64,000 nucleotides of DNA from positions 186,001 to 250,000 of the forward strand of contig JAJEFA010000014.1 of assembly GCA_022820725.1 (NCBI GenBank), written 5' to 3'. Shown here piece by piece: positions 1 to 7,041 of the stretch. This DNA is from Candidatus Binatia bacterium (GTDB taxonomy: Bacteria > Desulfobacterota > Binatia > Bin18). The first letter of the stretch is position 1. Every line of letters starts with the position of its first letter. The position numbers were made by a program, and so were the translations under genes. Below the pieces are notes generated by a model that saw nothing but the letters and a program-made list of their open reading frames with translations, made no database searches and was not told the DNA's origin.

Positions 1-98
1 GGCATGGCCATTATTGTACTGCCGAAGGGAGGGGAGGAGCAATCGGGATTTTACCGGATTTGGGACGTAGGGCCAGAGACGGTCATGGGAAAAAACGT

Positions 99-1217
99 TT
101 ACCCCCGTAGCCCTGCCTGGCGCATCAGCGGCATGACGCGCTCGCCGAAATACTTCAGCTCTTCGTTATAATCCAGCCAGGAGACAATCAGCCCTTCAAT
201 ACCGGTGCCGGCCAGCTTGACCATTTCATCAACGACCTGCTCCGGCGTGCCGACCAGGGGATAGCCACCCCAGCCGGCAATGAAGCGTTCGGCAAACTGG
301 GTGAGAGTTGCTTCGCTGAACGACTGACTCTCGACGCCAAGCAGGTTCAGGATATTGCGGGCCGCGGTCCAGTCGCCTTTTTCAACAACGTAATCATAGG
401 CCTGTTTGGCTTCTTTTTCCGTGTCGCGGCAGACGACAAAACCGTAGGACATCATGCCGATCTCCCGACCATAGGCATTGGCCTGCTTTTTCACATCCGC
501 GACGATCTCTTTACCGTGCTCCAGGGTATCGACCTGGATAAAATTAAAGTCCACTTCACGCGCGGAGAAATCCTGGCCGGCGGGCGAGAAGCCGGCGTTA
601 ATCAGAGCCGGATAGGGCTGTTGGACCGGCTTGGGCAGCAAATAGCCGTCTTTGACCTGGAAGAACTCGCCCGCGTGATCAAAATTCTGCTCGGTCCACA
701 GACGCTTGATAACCCGGAGCCACTCGCCGGCGTACTGGTAGCGCTCGTCGTGTTCCATCTGCTTGGCCGCAAACATTTCCATCTCCGGTGAGAACCAGCC
801 GCACACAATGTTCAGGCCCCAGCGCCCATGGGAGATATGGTCAATCGTTGCGCCCTGTTTGGCGGCCATAATCGGATGAATGGTGGGGACGTGCGAGGTG
901 GAGAAGAGCATAATATTTTTGGTCTGGGTAGCCATGGCCGTGGCCCAGGTATAGGTCTCCATGCAGGTCCCATTAAAATCGGTGCTCCCGCCAAAGCCTT
1001 TCCAGCGTCCGACGGGTACCAGGAGTTCGAATCCCAGGTCATCGGCCTGCTGGGAAATCAACACGCTGTGTTCATAGGTGGGCTCAAAGGTGGACTCGGC
1101 ATGCGTGATGGTACACCCATAACTACAGTTCTGACCAAAAATGCCCAGCTTCATTTTGTTATCGTTAAAGACGGGGACGTGCTGGCGGCGATATGCTTTG
1201 ATGTCGTCTGGATGCAT
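99..1217 (-). CDS. LLM class flavin-dependent monooxygenase (RutA/SfnG-like)
   Basis: This 372-residue protein belongs to the bacterial luciferase-like TIM-barrel family, which uses reduced flavin (or F420) to oxygenate small substrates. The segments KGFGGSTDFNG, then ATIDHISHGRWG followed by a GW motif, resemble the RutA/SfnG/SsuD branch (pyrimidine, dimethylsulfone or alkanesulfonate monooxygenases). The C-terminal half has the usual pattern of a PEQVVDEMVKL helix and a GERVMPLM ending. The gene stands alone on the minus strand, and nothing next to it identifies the substrate. The family call is firm; the RutA-like grouping is an inference from motif order, and no other rut genes are seen. 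Confidence 0.85.
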   Translation of the reverse strand: MHPDDIKAYRRQHVPVFNDNKMKLGIFGQNCSYGCTITHAESTFEPTYEHSVLISQQADDLGFELLVPVGRWKGFGGSTDFNGTCMETYTWATAMATQTKNIMLFSTSHVPTIHPIMAAKQGATIDHISHGRWGLNIVCGWFSPEMEMFAAKQMEHDERYQYAGEWLRVIKRLWTEQNFDHAGEFFQVKDGYLLPKPVQQPYPALINAGFSPAGQDFSAREVDFNFIQVDTLEHGKEIVADVKKQANAYGREIGMMSYGFVVCRDTEKEAKQAYDYVVEKGDWTAARNILNLLGVESQSFSEATLTQFAERFIAGWGGYPLVGTPEQVVDEMVKLAGTGIEGLIVSWLDYNEELKYFGERVMPLMRQAGLRG

Positions 1218-1245
1218 GGGGGTTCCTTTATCTGGGTCGTTGGGT

Positions 1246-1280
1246 CATAGGGTCTTTGGGGTCCTTTGGGTCTATTAAGT
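1246..1280. repeat. Short GGGTC-unit intergenic repeat, copy 1
   Basis: The gap between the LLM gene and the ferredoxin gene holds several imperfect GGGTC-containing units in a row (GGGTCTTTGG, GGTCCTTTGG, GGTCTATTAA). A related block lies between gcvH and gcvPA near 20.34 kb. The function is unknown. The units are short and imperfect, so only the resemblance to the second block makes this more than low-complexity sequence. Confidence 0.4.
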
Positions 1281-1363
1281 CGTTGAGGTGCCTCTTGTAT
1301 TTCTCCCATGCCTATGTCTTTGTGAGCAGGGTCAAAAAAGAATGTAAACGATTTGGGACGCGG

Positions 1364-1714
1364 GTGGGAAAACTCGAAATTCATATCTGTACCAAGACCA
1401 AGTGTACGAACAGAACGGTTGAGGTCAAGGTCCGCAGCGTCGATGCTGCGCCGGGTGTCCATACCGGGCTCACGCTACTGGCCGAGGTGCAGAAACTTGT
1501 TGCTGAACAGCGGCTCGAAGGGGCGACGGAAGTCCGCGAGGCCACGTGTATGTCGAGCTGTCCGGTCGGCCCACGGCTCGACCTGATGCAGGACGACATG
1601 CGGGTGCGCTATATCAAACGCCAACGCCCAACAGGTCGGCCGGATTTTGTCACGTGGAGTTCGATAGATAGTATTGAGAACGAGATTCGGAACTGGTTGG
1701 GAGAGCGAATGTAA
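1364..1714 (+). CDS. Thioredoxin-like (2Fe-2S) ferredoxin
   Basis: This is a small protein of about 116 residues with the cysteine layout of thioredoxin-fold 2Fe-2S ferredoxins: a CTKTKC pair near the N-terminus and a CMSSC pair (C-x3-C) about 65 residues later. It probably carries electrons for a neighbouring enzyme. The frame is open upstream to 1256, but the extra N-terminal residues look unlike the family. The GTG at 1364, giving a start of GKLEIHICT, matches the expected domain boundary better. It ends 13 bases before the M81 peptidase and is probably co-transcribed with it. The family is fairly sure, the start less so. Confidence 0.7.
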   Translation: MGKLEIHICTKTKCTNRTVEVKVRSVDAAPGVHTGLTLLAEVQKLVAEQRLEGATEVREATCMSSCPVGPRLDLMQDDMRVRYIKRQRPTGRPDFVTWSSIDSIENEIRNWLGERM

Positions 1715-1727
1715 AGGAAGGGCATCT

Positions 1728-3188
1728 ATGCGGGTAGCCGTTGGTGGATATCTGGTCGCCGTGAATACCTTTGCCACCCAAAAGATGGGGCTGGGCCTGT
1801 TTCAGCGGGCAACGCTGAGCGGAGAGCGGGTGCTGCGGATGGGCGGCGCTCAGGGCTCGATTGCCGGCTTTCTGCACGGAGCGCGGCAGTATCATTGGGA
1901 TATTGTTCCGCTTCAGTTTGTGGTGCCCGGCGTTGGGGGCAAGGTGACGACGGAAGCACATGAAGCGGCTAAAGCCGGCTTTCTCGATCTTTTGCGTAAG
2001 AATCCGCCGGTGGACGGCGTGTTTCTCCAACTGCACGGCACGGCCGTGTCAGACGAGTGCGATGACTGCGAGGGCGATTTGCTCAGAACACTCCGGGAGT
2101 TTCTGGGTGACAAGGTGCCTATCCTGGCCACCTTGGATGGCCACTCCAATACCACCCCACTGATGGTTGAGCAGGCCAGTATGCTGATTGGTGTGAAAAC
2201 CAACCCGCACTATGATTTTTTCCCCGGCGGCGAACAGGCGGCTCGGGTCATGGCCGGCATGTTTGACGGGAGTATCACGCCGGCTGGTGCCTGGGCTCAA
2301 CCGGCCATGGCTCCGGCGCTACAAAAACTCTATATCGCCCCAGGCTGGCCCATGGAGGCGCTAATGCGGCAGGCGGCCTCCCTGGGACGTGACCCCCGCG
2401 TACTTGATGTGTCGTTGCTGGGCGGGTTCTTTTGTGCCGACATTCCCGAGACCGGCCTCAATGTGACGGTGACCACGAATAACGAGCCGACCTTGGCCCA
2501 CGACATTGCCGAGCAGATCAAAGAAGCCTGCTGGGCCAAGCGGCACGCGTTTCATACCGACATGGTTCCTGTAGAGGAAGGTGTACGAGCAGCTATTGAA
2601 GCGGAGGACGGCTTGGTCGTGCTTGGAGACCTGGCCGATAGTGGTGGTGCCGGCACACCCGGCGACGGGACCGTCCTGCTGGCGGAATTGCTCAGGCAGA
2701 ACGCCCAAGGGGCGGTGGTCAGTAATATTACCGACCCGGCGGCCGTACAGGAAGCTGTCCGGGCAGGGATTGGCAAACATGTCACCCTCAGCGTTGGCGG
2801 CAAGGTAGACGCCTTCCACGGAGAACCGGTTGAGATCAGCGGCCGGGTGCGGGTCATTCAGGATGGGGTCTATACTGCGGCGACCACGTTCAATGCGGGC
2901 ACGTATCGACGCGGGGCAACCGCGGTGGTGGATTGCGGCGGAGTTGAGGTGATTTTGACCTCGCGTCCGACCCACGGCTTTGAAGCCAATCATTTCCGCA
3001 GTCTTGGCATTGAACCGACTCAGAGGAAAATCCTGGCGGTGAAGTCCGAATTACAACACCGCGCCGGTTTTGCCGGTATCGCCAGCACGTTTATTGACGT
3101 GGACACACCGGGGCTGGCTACCCAGGTACATGCGCGTTTGCCATATGAAAAGATTCGGCGGCCGGTCTTTCCACTCGATGATATCTAG
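1728..3188 (+). CDS. M81 family metallopeptidase (MlrC-like)
   Basis: This 486-residue protein belongs to the M81/DUF1485 family, whose best-known member is MlrC of the microcystin degradation cluster. The ATG at 1728 follows a good AAGGAAGG ribosome site, so longer upstream starts are rejected. Family landmarks are visible: LDGHSNTTP (likely metal ligands), KTNPHYD, and a glycine-rich DSGGAGTPGDGT motif before the C-terminal domain. Where the usual family form reads close to DNPGGGAPGDGT, this protein has S-G for N-P. It sits between the ferredoxin and the VOC gene with gaps of 13 and 8 bases, which suggests one operon. Most M81 proteins have no known substrate, and none is inferred here. 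Confidence 0.85.
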   Translation: MRVAVGGYLVAVNTFATQKMGLGLFQRATLSGERVLRMGGAQGSIAGFLHGARQYHWDIVPLQFVVPGVGGKVTTEAHEAAKAGFLDLLRKNPPVDGVFLQLHGTAVSDECDDCEGDLLRTLREFLGDKVPILATLDGHSNTTPLMVEQASMLIGVKTNPHYDFFPGGEQAARVMAGMFDGSITPAGAWAQPAMAPALQKLYIAPGWPMEALMRQAASLGRDPRVLDVSLLGGFFCADIPETGLNVTVTTNNEPTLAHDIAEQIKEACWAKRHAFHTDMVPVEEGVRAAIEAEDGLVVLGDLADSGGAGTPGDGTVLLAELLRQNAQGAVVSNITDPAAVQEAVRAGIGKHVTLSVGGKVDAFHGEPVEISGRVRVIQDGVYTAATTFNAGTYRRGATAVVDCGGVEVILTSRPTHGFEANHFRSLGIEPTQRKILAVKSELQHRAGFAGIASTFIDVDTPGLATQVHARLPYEKIRRPVFPLDDI

Positions 3189-3196
3189 GAGCACGT

Positions 3197-3637
3197 ATGA
3201 ACATCCGTCAAATCGACCATATTGGCGTAGCCGTAAAGGATTTGGATGCCTACCTGCGCGTCTTTGGAGACATCCTGGGACTGGAAATCCACGACTTTGA
3301 GGAAGCCGATCCGTATGAGGGTTTGCGGATTGCCTTTGCCAGGATTGGTGAGGCCGATTTCGAGTTTTTGCAGGACCGGATGCCGGAACTGGGCGACAAG
3401 GTGACGGATCAGCGCGACATCTCGCGCTGGATAGCAAAACGGGGCGAGGGCATCCATCATATTGCCGTGCGGGTGGACGATATTGATGCCGCCATTCAGG
3501 AGGTCAAGGCCAAAGGCTTGCGCGTCCTTGACGAGAAGGGCCGCCCAGGCGCACGCGGCTCCAAAGTCGCCTTTATTCATCCCAAGAGCACCGGCGGCGT
3601 GCTGATTCATTTTGTGGAGCGAGAAGAGCGGTCGTGA
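3197..3637 (+). CDS. VOC-family protein, methylmalonyl-CoA epimerase-like
   Basis: This 146-residue protein has two beta-alpha-beta-beta-beta vicinal-oxygen-chelate modules. Probable metal ligands lie in IDHIGVAV (His near residue 6), HHIAVRVDD in the middle and IHFVE at the C-terminus. Length and motif positions match methylmalonyl-CoA epimerase, but other VOC enzymes such as glyoxalase I or ring-cleavage dioxygenases share the fold, and no mutase or carboxylase gene lies nearby. The stop overlaps the GTG start of the EamA transporter by four bases, so the two are translationally coupled. Confidence 0.75.
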   Translation: MNIRQIDHIGVAVKDLDAYLRVFGDILGLEIHDFEEADPYEGLRIAFARIGEADFEFLQDRMPELGDKVTDQRDISRWIAKRGEGIHHIAVRVDDIDAAIQEVKAKGLRVLDEKGRPGARGSKVAFIHPKSTGGVLIHFVEREERS

Positions 3638-4614
3638 ACGCCTCCTCCGGACCGAGTCCGCACACGGACGACCGGCCACTGGAGCTATCTGCGATCGCGC
3701 TGACGGCACTGCTGAGTGCGATCTGGGGCGGGGCGTTCGTGGCGATCAAGGTCGGCATCTTTGATATGCCGCCCCTTGGGGCCGCAGCCCTCCGGTTCGG
3801 CGTGACAGCCGTCATGCTCCTGGCCCTGGCCTGGTATCAGCGGGTACAACTCCGCTTTGGCTGGAGTGAGCTCAAGATATTGGGCCTGCTTGGCATATTG
3901 TTCTGCTACGGCAATATGGCGGTCTATCTGGGGACGGCGCTCACGACCTCCGGCCGCTCGGCCGTATTTTTTAGCGCCCAACCTATTTTCATTGCCCTGC
4001 TGGCGCCCTTCTTCCTGCCGGGGGACCGTCTGACGGCTCGCAAGGTCTGCGGCCTGAGCGTGGCCTTTAGCGGCATCGTTGTCCTCTTCTCGGCCAAGTT
4101 CGGCGGCGGCTTGAGCGATGCGCTTATAGGTGACGCCATTGTCTTGAGTTCGGCCCTGACGATTGGCATCTCCGGCATTATCACCAAGCGCATCGCGGGA
4201 CGGGTTCATCCCGTTGCGCTGGTGTGTTGGCAGACCTGGATCACCTGGCCCATCCTGACCCTCTTCTCCTGGATGTTTGAGGCGGACCAGCCGTTTCTCC
4301 TCTCGACCCGCGTGATCGTCTCCATTGTCTATCTGAGTGCGATTTCCGCAGCCTTCGGGTTTGTGGCTTACGCCTGGTTGATTCAACGGCATTCGCCCAC
4401 GCGCGTTGCCTCGTTGACGTTTCTCACTCCGGTGTTCGCCGTGCTCTTCGGCTGGCTGTTACTGAACGAACACATGGGCGCGGTCCAGTTGCTCGGCGTG
4501 GCCGGCGTCTGTGTCGGCATTTATATCGTGAACAGCAGCGGACCGTCCCAGTCGGCGGCGGCACGGGAAGCCGTTCCTGTCTTGCGGCAGGAAAAGGTCG
4601 ATGCAACCGGCTGA
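3634..4614 (+). CDS. EamA/DMT-superfamily inner-membrane transporter
   Basis: This 326-residue, very hydrophobic protein has about ten predicted membrane helices in two EamA repeats. The first repeat starts with ALLSAIWGGAFVAIKVG; the second ends with the typical FLTPVFAVLFGWLLLNEH pattern. Members export metabolites or take up small solutes. The GTG start at 3634 overlaps the VOC stop codon, which makes it the last gene of the ferredoxin-M81-VOC-EamA run. It may move the substrate or product of the M81 or VOC enzyme; that link rests only on gene order. Confidence 0.85.
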   Translation: MNASSGPSPHTDDRPLELSAIALTALLSAIWGGAFVAIKVGIFDMPPLGAAALRFGVTAVMLLALAWYQRVQLRFGWSELKILGLLGILFCYGNMAVYLGTALTTSGRSAVFFSAQPIFIALLAPFFLPGDRLTARKVCGLSVAFSGIVVLFSAKFGGGLSDALIGDAIVLSSALTIGISGIITKRIAGRVHPVALVCWQTWITWPILTLFSWMFEADQPFLLSTRVIVSIVYLSAISAAFGFVAYAWLIQRHSPTRVASLTFLTPVFAVLFGWLLLNEHMGAVQLLGVAGVCVGIYIVNSSGPSQSAAAREAVPVLRQEKVDATG

Positions 4615-4617
4615 AGC

Positions 4618-4639
4618 GACCCAGGGCCGGCCCTGGGTC
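4618..4639. terminator. Perfect palindrome between convergent genes
   Basis: A perfect 22-bp palindrome (arm GACCCAGGGCC) lies between the stop codons of the EamA and MFS genes, which face each other. It would form a strong hairpin in either transcript and probably ends transcription from both sides. It lacks a clear T-tract, so it is not a textbook intrinsic terminator. Confidence 0.55.
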
Positions 4640-5928
4640 TAGGAGTGCTGTGCTGCTCGCAGCACATGCAGCTTCAGGAAGACATAGGCCGACACGAGCA
4701 GACACAACACGCCCGCCCCACCGACCGTCAGTGGAGCGCCAATGAGGGGCGCAAGGAAACCCGCCAACAGGCTACCGATGGGCGGCGCGCCCATAAACAT
4801 GATGAAGAACAGGCTCATGATCCGGCCGCGCAGATGGTCCGGCGATAAGGTCTGGAGCAGGGTGTTGGTTGCGGCCATGGGCACCATGATACCGGAGCCG
4901 ATAAGCGGCAAGACGAGCATGGACAGCCAGAAGTTGTGGGACAGTGAGAACAGGATGAGCCCAATACCAAACCGAGTAAAGGCAAAGGCCGTGACCCGGC
5001 CGAGCCGTTCCGTGCCCTGGTGACGGGCCATCAACAGGGCACCCACCACGGCACCCGCGCCGGCCGCACCCATCAGCATCCCCATGCCGTTTGGTCCGCT
5101 GTGTAAAATATCGTCGGCAAAGATCGGCATCAGTACGGTGTACGGGGTACTGAGCAGGCTGAGCAGACTGATCAGGATCAACAGCAGCCGAATCGCCGGG
5201 GTATGCAGGGCGTAGCGAATACCTTCCCCAATAAAGGAGGTGGTTGATTTCACGGGATGCGGCTCAACAACTCTGGGTGGGAGCCGCATGGCGAGAAACC
5301 CCCCGATAATAGCCAGAAAGGTGCAACCGTTCACGGTGAAGCACACGCCCTCGCCAAATTGGGCAACCAGCAGCCCGGCCAGGGCCGGACCGAGAATCCG
5401 AGCCCCGTTGACCAGGGTCGAGTTGAGGGCAATCGCGCTCGCCAGATCGTCTTTGCCTACGATCTCCATCAGAAAACTCTGCCGGGCGGGCATCTCAAAG
5501 GCCTGAATCGTGCCGGCAACCAGGGCGAGGACAAAGACCTGCCAGGCAGTAATCCACTCACTCATGGTGAGAATTCCCAGCACGAAGGCCTGCAACATGG
5601 CGAGCCAGAGGGCAATCAGAATGACCCGGTAGCGGTTGAAGCGGTCGGCAACAACTCCGGCCAGCAGCCCGAACAGCAGGGTCGGCACCTGCCCGGCAAA
5701 GGCGACCAGCCCGAGCATGAGGGAGGACTCGGTCAGCCGATAAATCAGCCAGGCCTGGGCCATGTTCTGCATCCAGAATCCGGTGCGGGAGACAAACTGA
5801 CCGACAAAAAAGAGTCGAAAGTTCCGATGGCCAAGCGCCCGGAAGGCATAGGGCAGGGAACGACCAAAAAGGGTCTTGTCGGTCTTTTCGATTGTCGCTG
5901 CTGAGGGTGTGGGCGGGGAGCTACTCAA
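4639..5928 (-). CDS. MFS transporter, EntS-like (MFS_3) family
   Basis: This 429-residue protein has about 12 predicted membrane helices. The N-terminal pattern LGHRNFRLFFVGQFVSRTG and the AGVVADRFNRYR loop between helices 2 and 3 are typical of the MFS_3 group, which includes enterobactin and macrolide exporters. It is probably an inner-membrane drug or metabolite exporter driven by protons. It is transcribed alone and converges with the EamA gene across the 4618-4639 palindrome. Confidence 0.85.
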   Translation of the reverse strand: MSSSPPTPSAATIEKTDKTLFGRSLPYAFRALGHRNFRLFFVGQFVSRTGFWMQNMAQAWLIYRLTESSLMLGLVAFAGQVPTLLFGLLAGVVADRFNRYRVILIALWLAMLQAFVLGILTMSEWITAWQVFVLALVAGTIQAFEMPARQSFLMEIVGKDDLASAIALNSTLVNGARILGPALAGLLVAQFGEGVCFTVNGCTFLAIIGGFLAMRLPPRVVEPHPVKSTTSFIGEGIRYALHTPAIRLLLILISLLSLLSTPYTVLMPIFADDILHSGPNGMGMLMGAAGAGAVVGALLMARHQGTERLGRVTAFAFTRFGIGLILFSLSHNFWLSMLVLPLIGSGIMVPMAATNTLLQTLSPDHLRGRIMSLFFIMFMGAPPIGSLLAGFLAPLIGAPLTVGGAGVLCLLVSAYVFLKLHVLRAAQHS

Positions 5929-6111
5929 TGGGGCGCGCTCCTCACTACAGAGGAAACGCTACACAGGAAAGAGAATACAAAAAAGGCGAAGGGGCCGTGT
6001 TGCTGCATAGCGTGTAAGGCTATCTGGAGCTTGAGAACCCTGTCAAGGAAAGGCTTGTCCAGGGGTGGGGAATATGGTGTTTTGAGGCGCATATTATTTA
6101 AGGAGGGGATC

Positions 6112-6993
6112 ATGGACGTTGGCGTACTGGTGACAGCGACGGCGGAGAGTGGAGACCTGAGCGCGGTGGCCCGCAGGGCAGAGGCACTGGGGTTTGCCTC
6201 TCTATGGATTCCCGAACACCCGGTCATCCCGGTTGGGCATACCACGCCGTTTCCTGGGGCGGCCGATGGCGTTCTGCCGGAGCACTACAACCGCTGGGCC
6301 GATCCGTTTATCGCGCTGACCGTAGCGGCCGGGGTGACGAACCGCATCAAACTCGGCACCGGGATTTGCCTGCTGCCCGAACGCGATCCGCTCATGACGG
6401 CCAAGGTGGTGGCCAGCCTTGATTTGTATTCCAACGGCCGGGTGATCCTGGGTATTGGCGGTGGGTGGCTACGCGAAGAAACCGAGATCATGGGGACCTC
6501 CTTTCGTCTGCGCTGGCGACGCCTGCGTGAGACCGTCGAGGCCATGCGGCTGCTGTGGACGCAGACAGAGGCCAGCTATGACGGGGAACTGGTCCAATTC
6601 CCGGCGGTCCGCTGCGAGCCCAAGCCGGTCCAGCAAAACGGCCCGCCGGTGTTACTTGGCGCGCACGGTCCCAAAGCCCTGGAGCGGGTTGCGCGTTCCT
6701 ACGATGGCTGGTTTCCGCTGGCGTGGAGCCCGCAAGCATTAGGGGCTGAGATCGAAGAACTCCGCAAGCTCGTCACCGAGGCGGGCCGTGACCCCAACAG
6801 CGTACCGGTGACCCCTATTATCGATCCGGACAACGGCACCCTGTCCGTTGATACGCTGAAGCGCTATCAGGATGCCGGGGTGGATGGCGTCGTGGTGTTC
6901 AACCAACAGATGGGCACCGAGATCGCGGACGGGAAAGCACACGACTGGCTCGACCGCGTGGCGCCAATAGTAGACCGAGCACAAGGGGTATGA
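6112..6993 (+). CDS. LLM class F420-dependent oxidoreductase (Rv2161c-like)
   Basis: This 293-residue luciferase-like TIM-barrel protein has the motifs SLWIPEHPVIP, TGICLLPERDPLMTAK and NGRVILGIGGGWLREE, typical of the probable F420-dependent family (TIGR03619-like). The ATG at 6112 follows an AAGGAGGGG ribosome site, so the longer upstream frame is not used. Its last 15 codons recur, diverged, just after the leucine-rich-repeat gene at 9913-9957, which suggests that a second LLM gene once stood downstream. The substrate is unknown. Confidence 0.85.
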   Translation: MDVGVLVTATAESGDLSAVARRAEALGFASLWIPEHPVIPVGHTTPFPGAADGVLPEHYNRWADPFIALTVAAGVTNRIKLGTGICLLPERDPLMTAKVVASLDLYSNGRVILGIGGGWLREETEIMGTSFRLRWRRLRETVEAMRLLWTQTEASYDGELVQFPAVRCEPKPVQQNGPPVLLGAHGPKALERVARSYDGWFPLAWSPQALGAEIEELRKLVTEAGRDPNSVPVTPIIDPDNGTLSVDTLKRYQDAGVDGVVVFNQQMGTEIADGKAHDWLDRVAPIVDRAQGV

Positions 6994-7041
6994 TAATTGC
7001 GGCGCTCCACAACTGAGCCTTGTGTCCGCTGAGGAGGGGGG

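Noticed and set aside
1..171. Plus-strand open frame running in from the window edge
   Set aside because: It overlaps the 3-prime end of the LLM gene by about 70 bases and has no recognisable motif. It could be the end of an outside gene, but there is not enough sequence to support it.
1020..1040. GTTCGAATCCC string like the T-arm of a tRNA
   Set aside because: It lies inside the LLM monooxygenase gene, and no acceptor stem or anticodon arm pairs with it.
5257..5904. 215-codon open frame on the plus strand
   Set aside because: It is antisense to the MFS transporter and has low-complexity composition.
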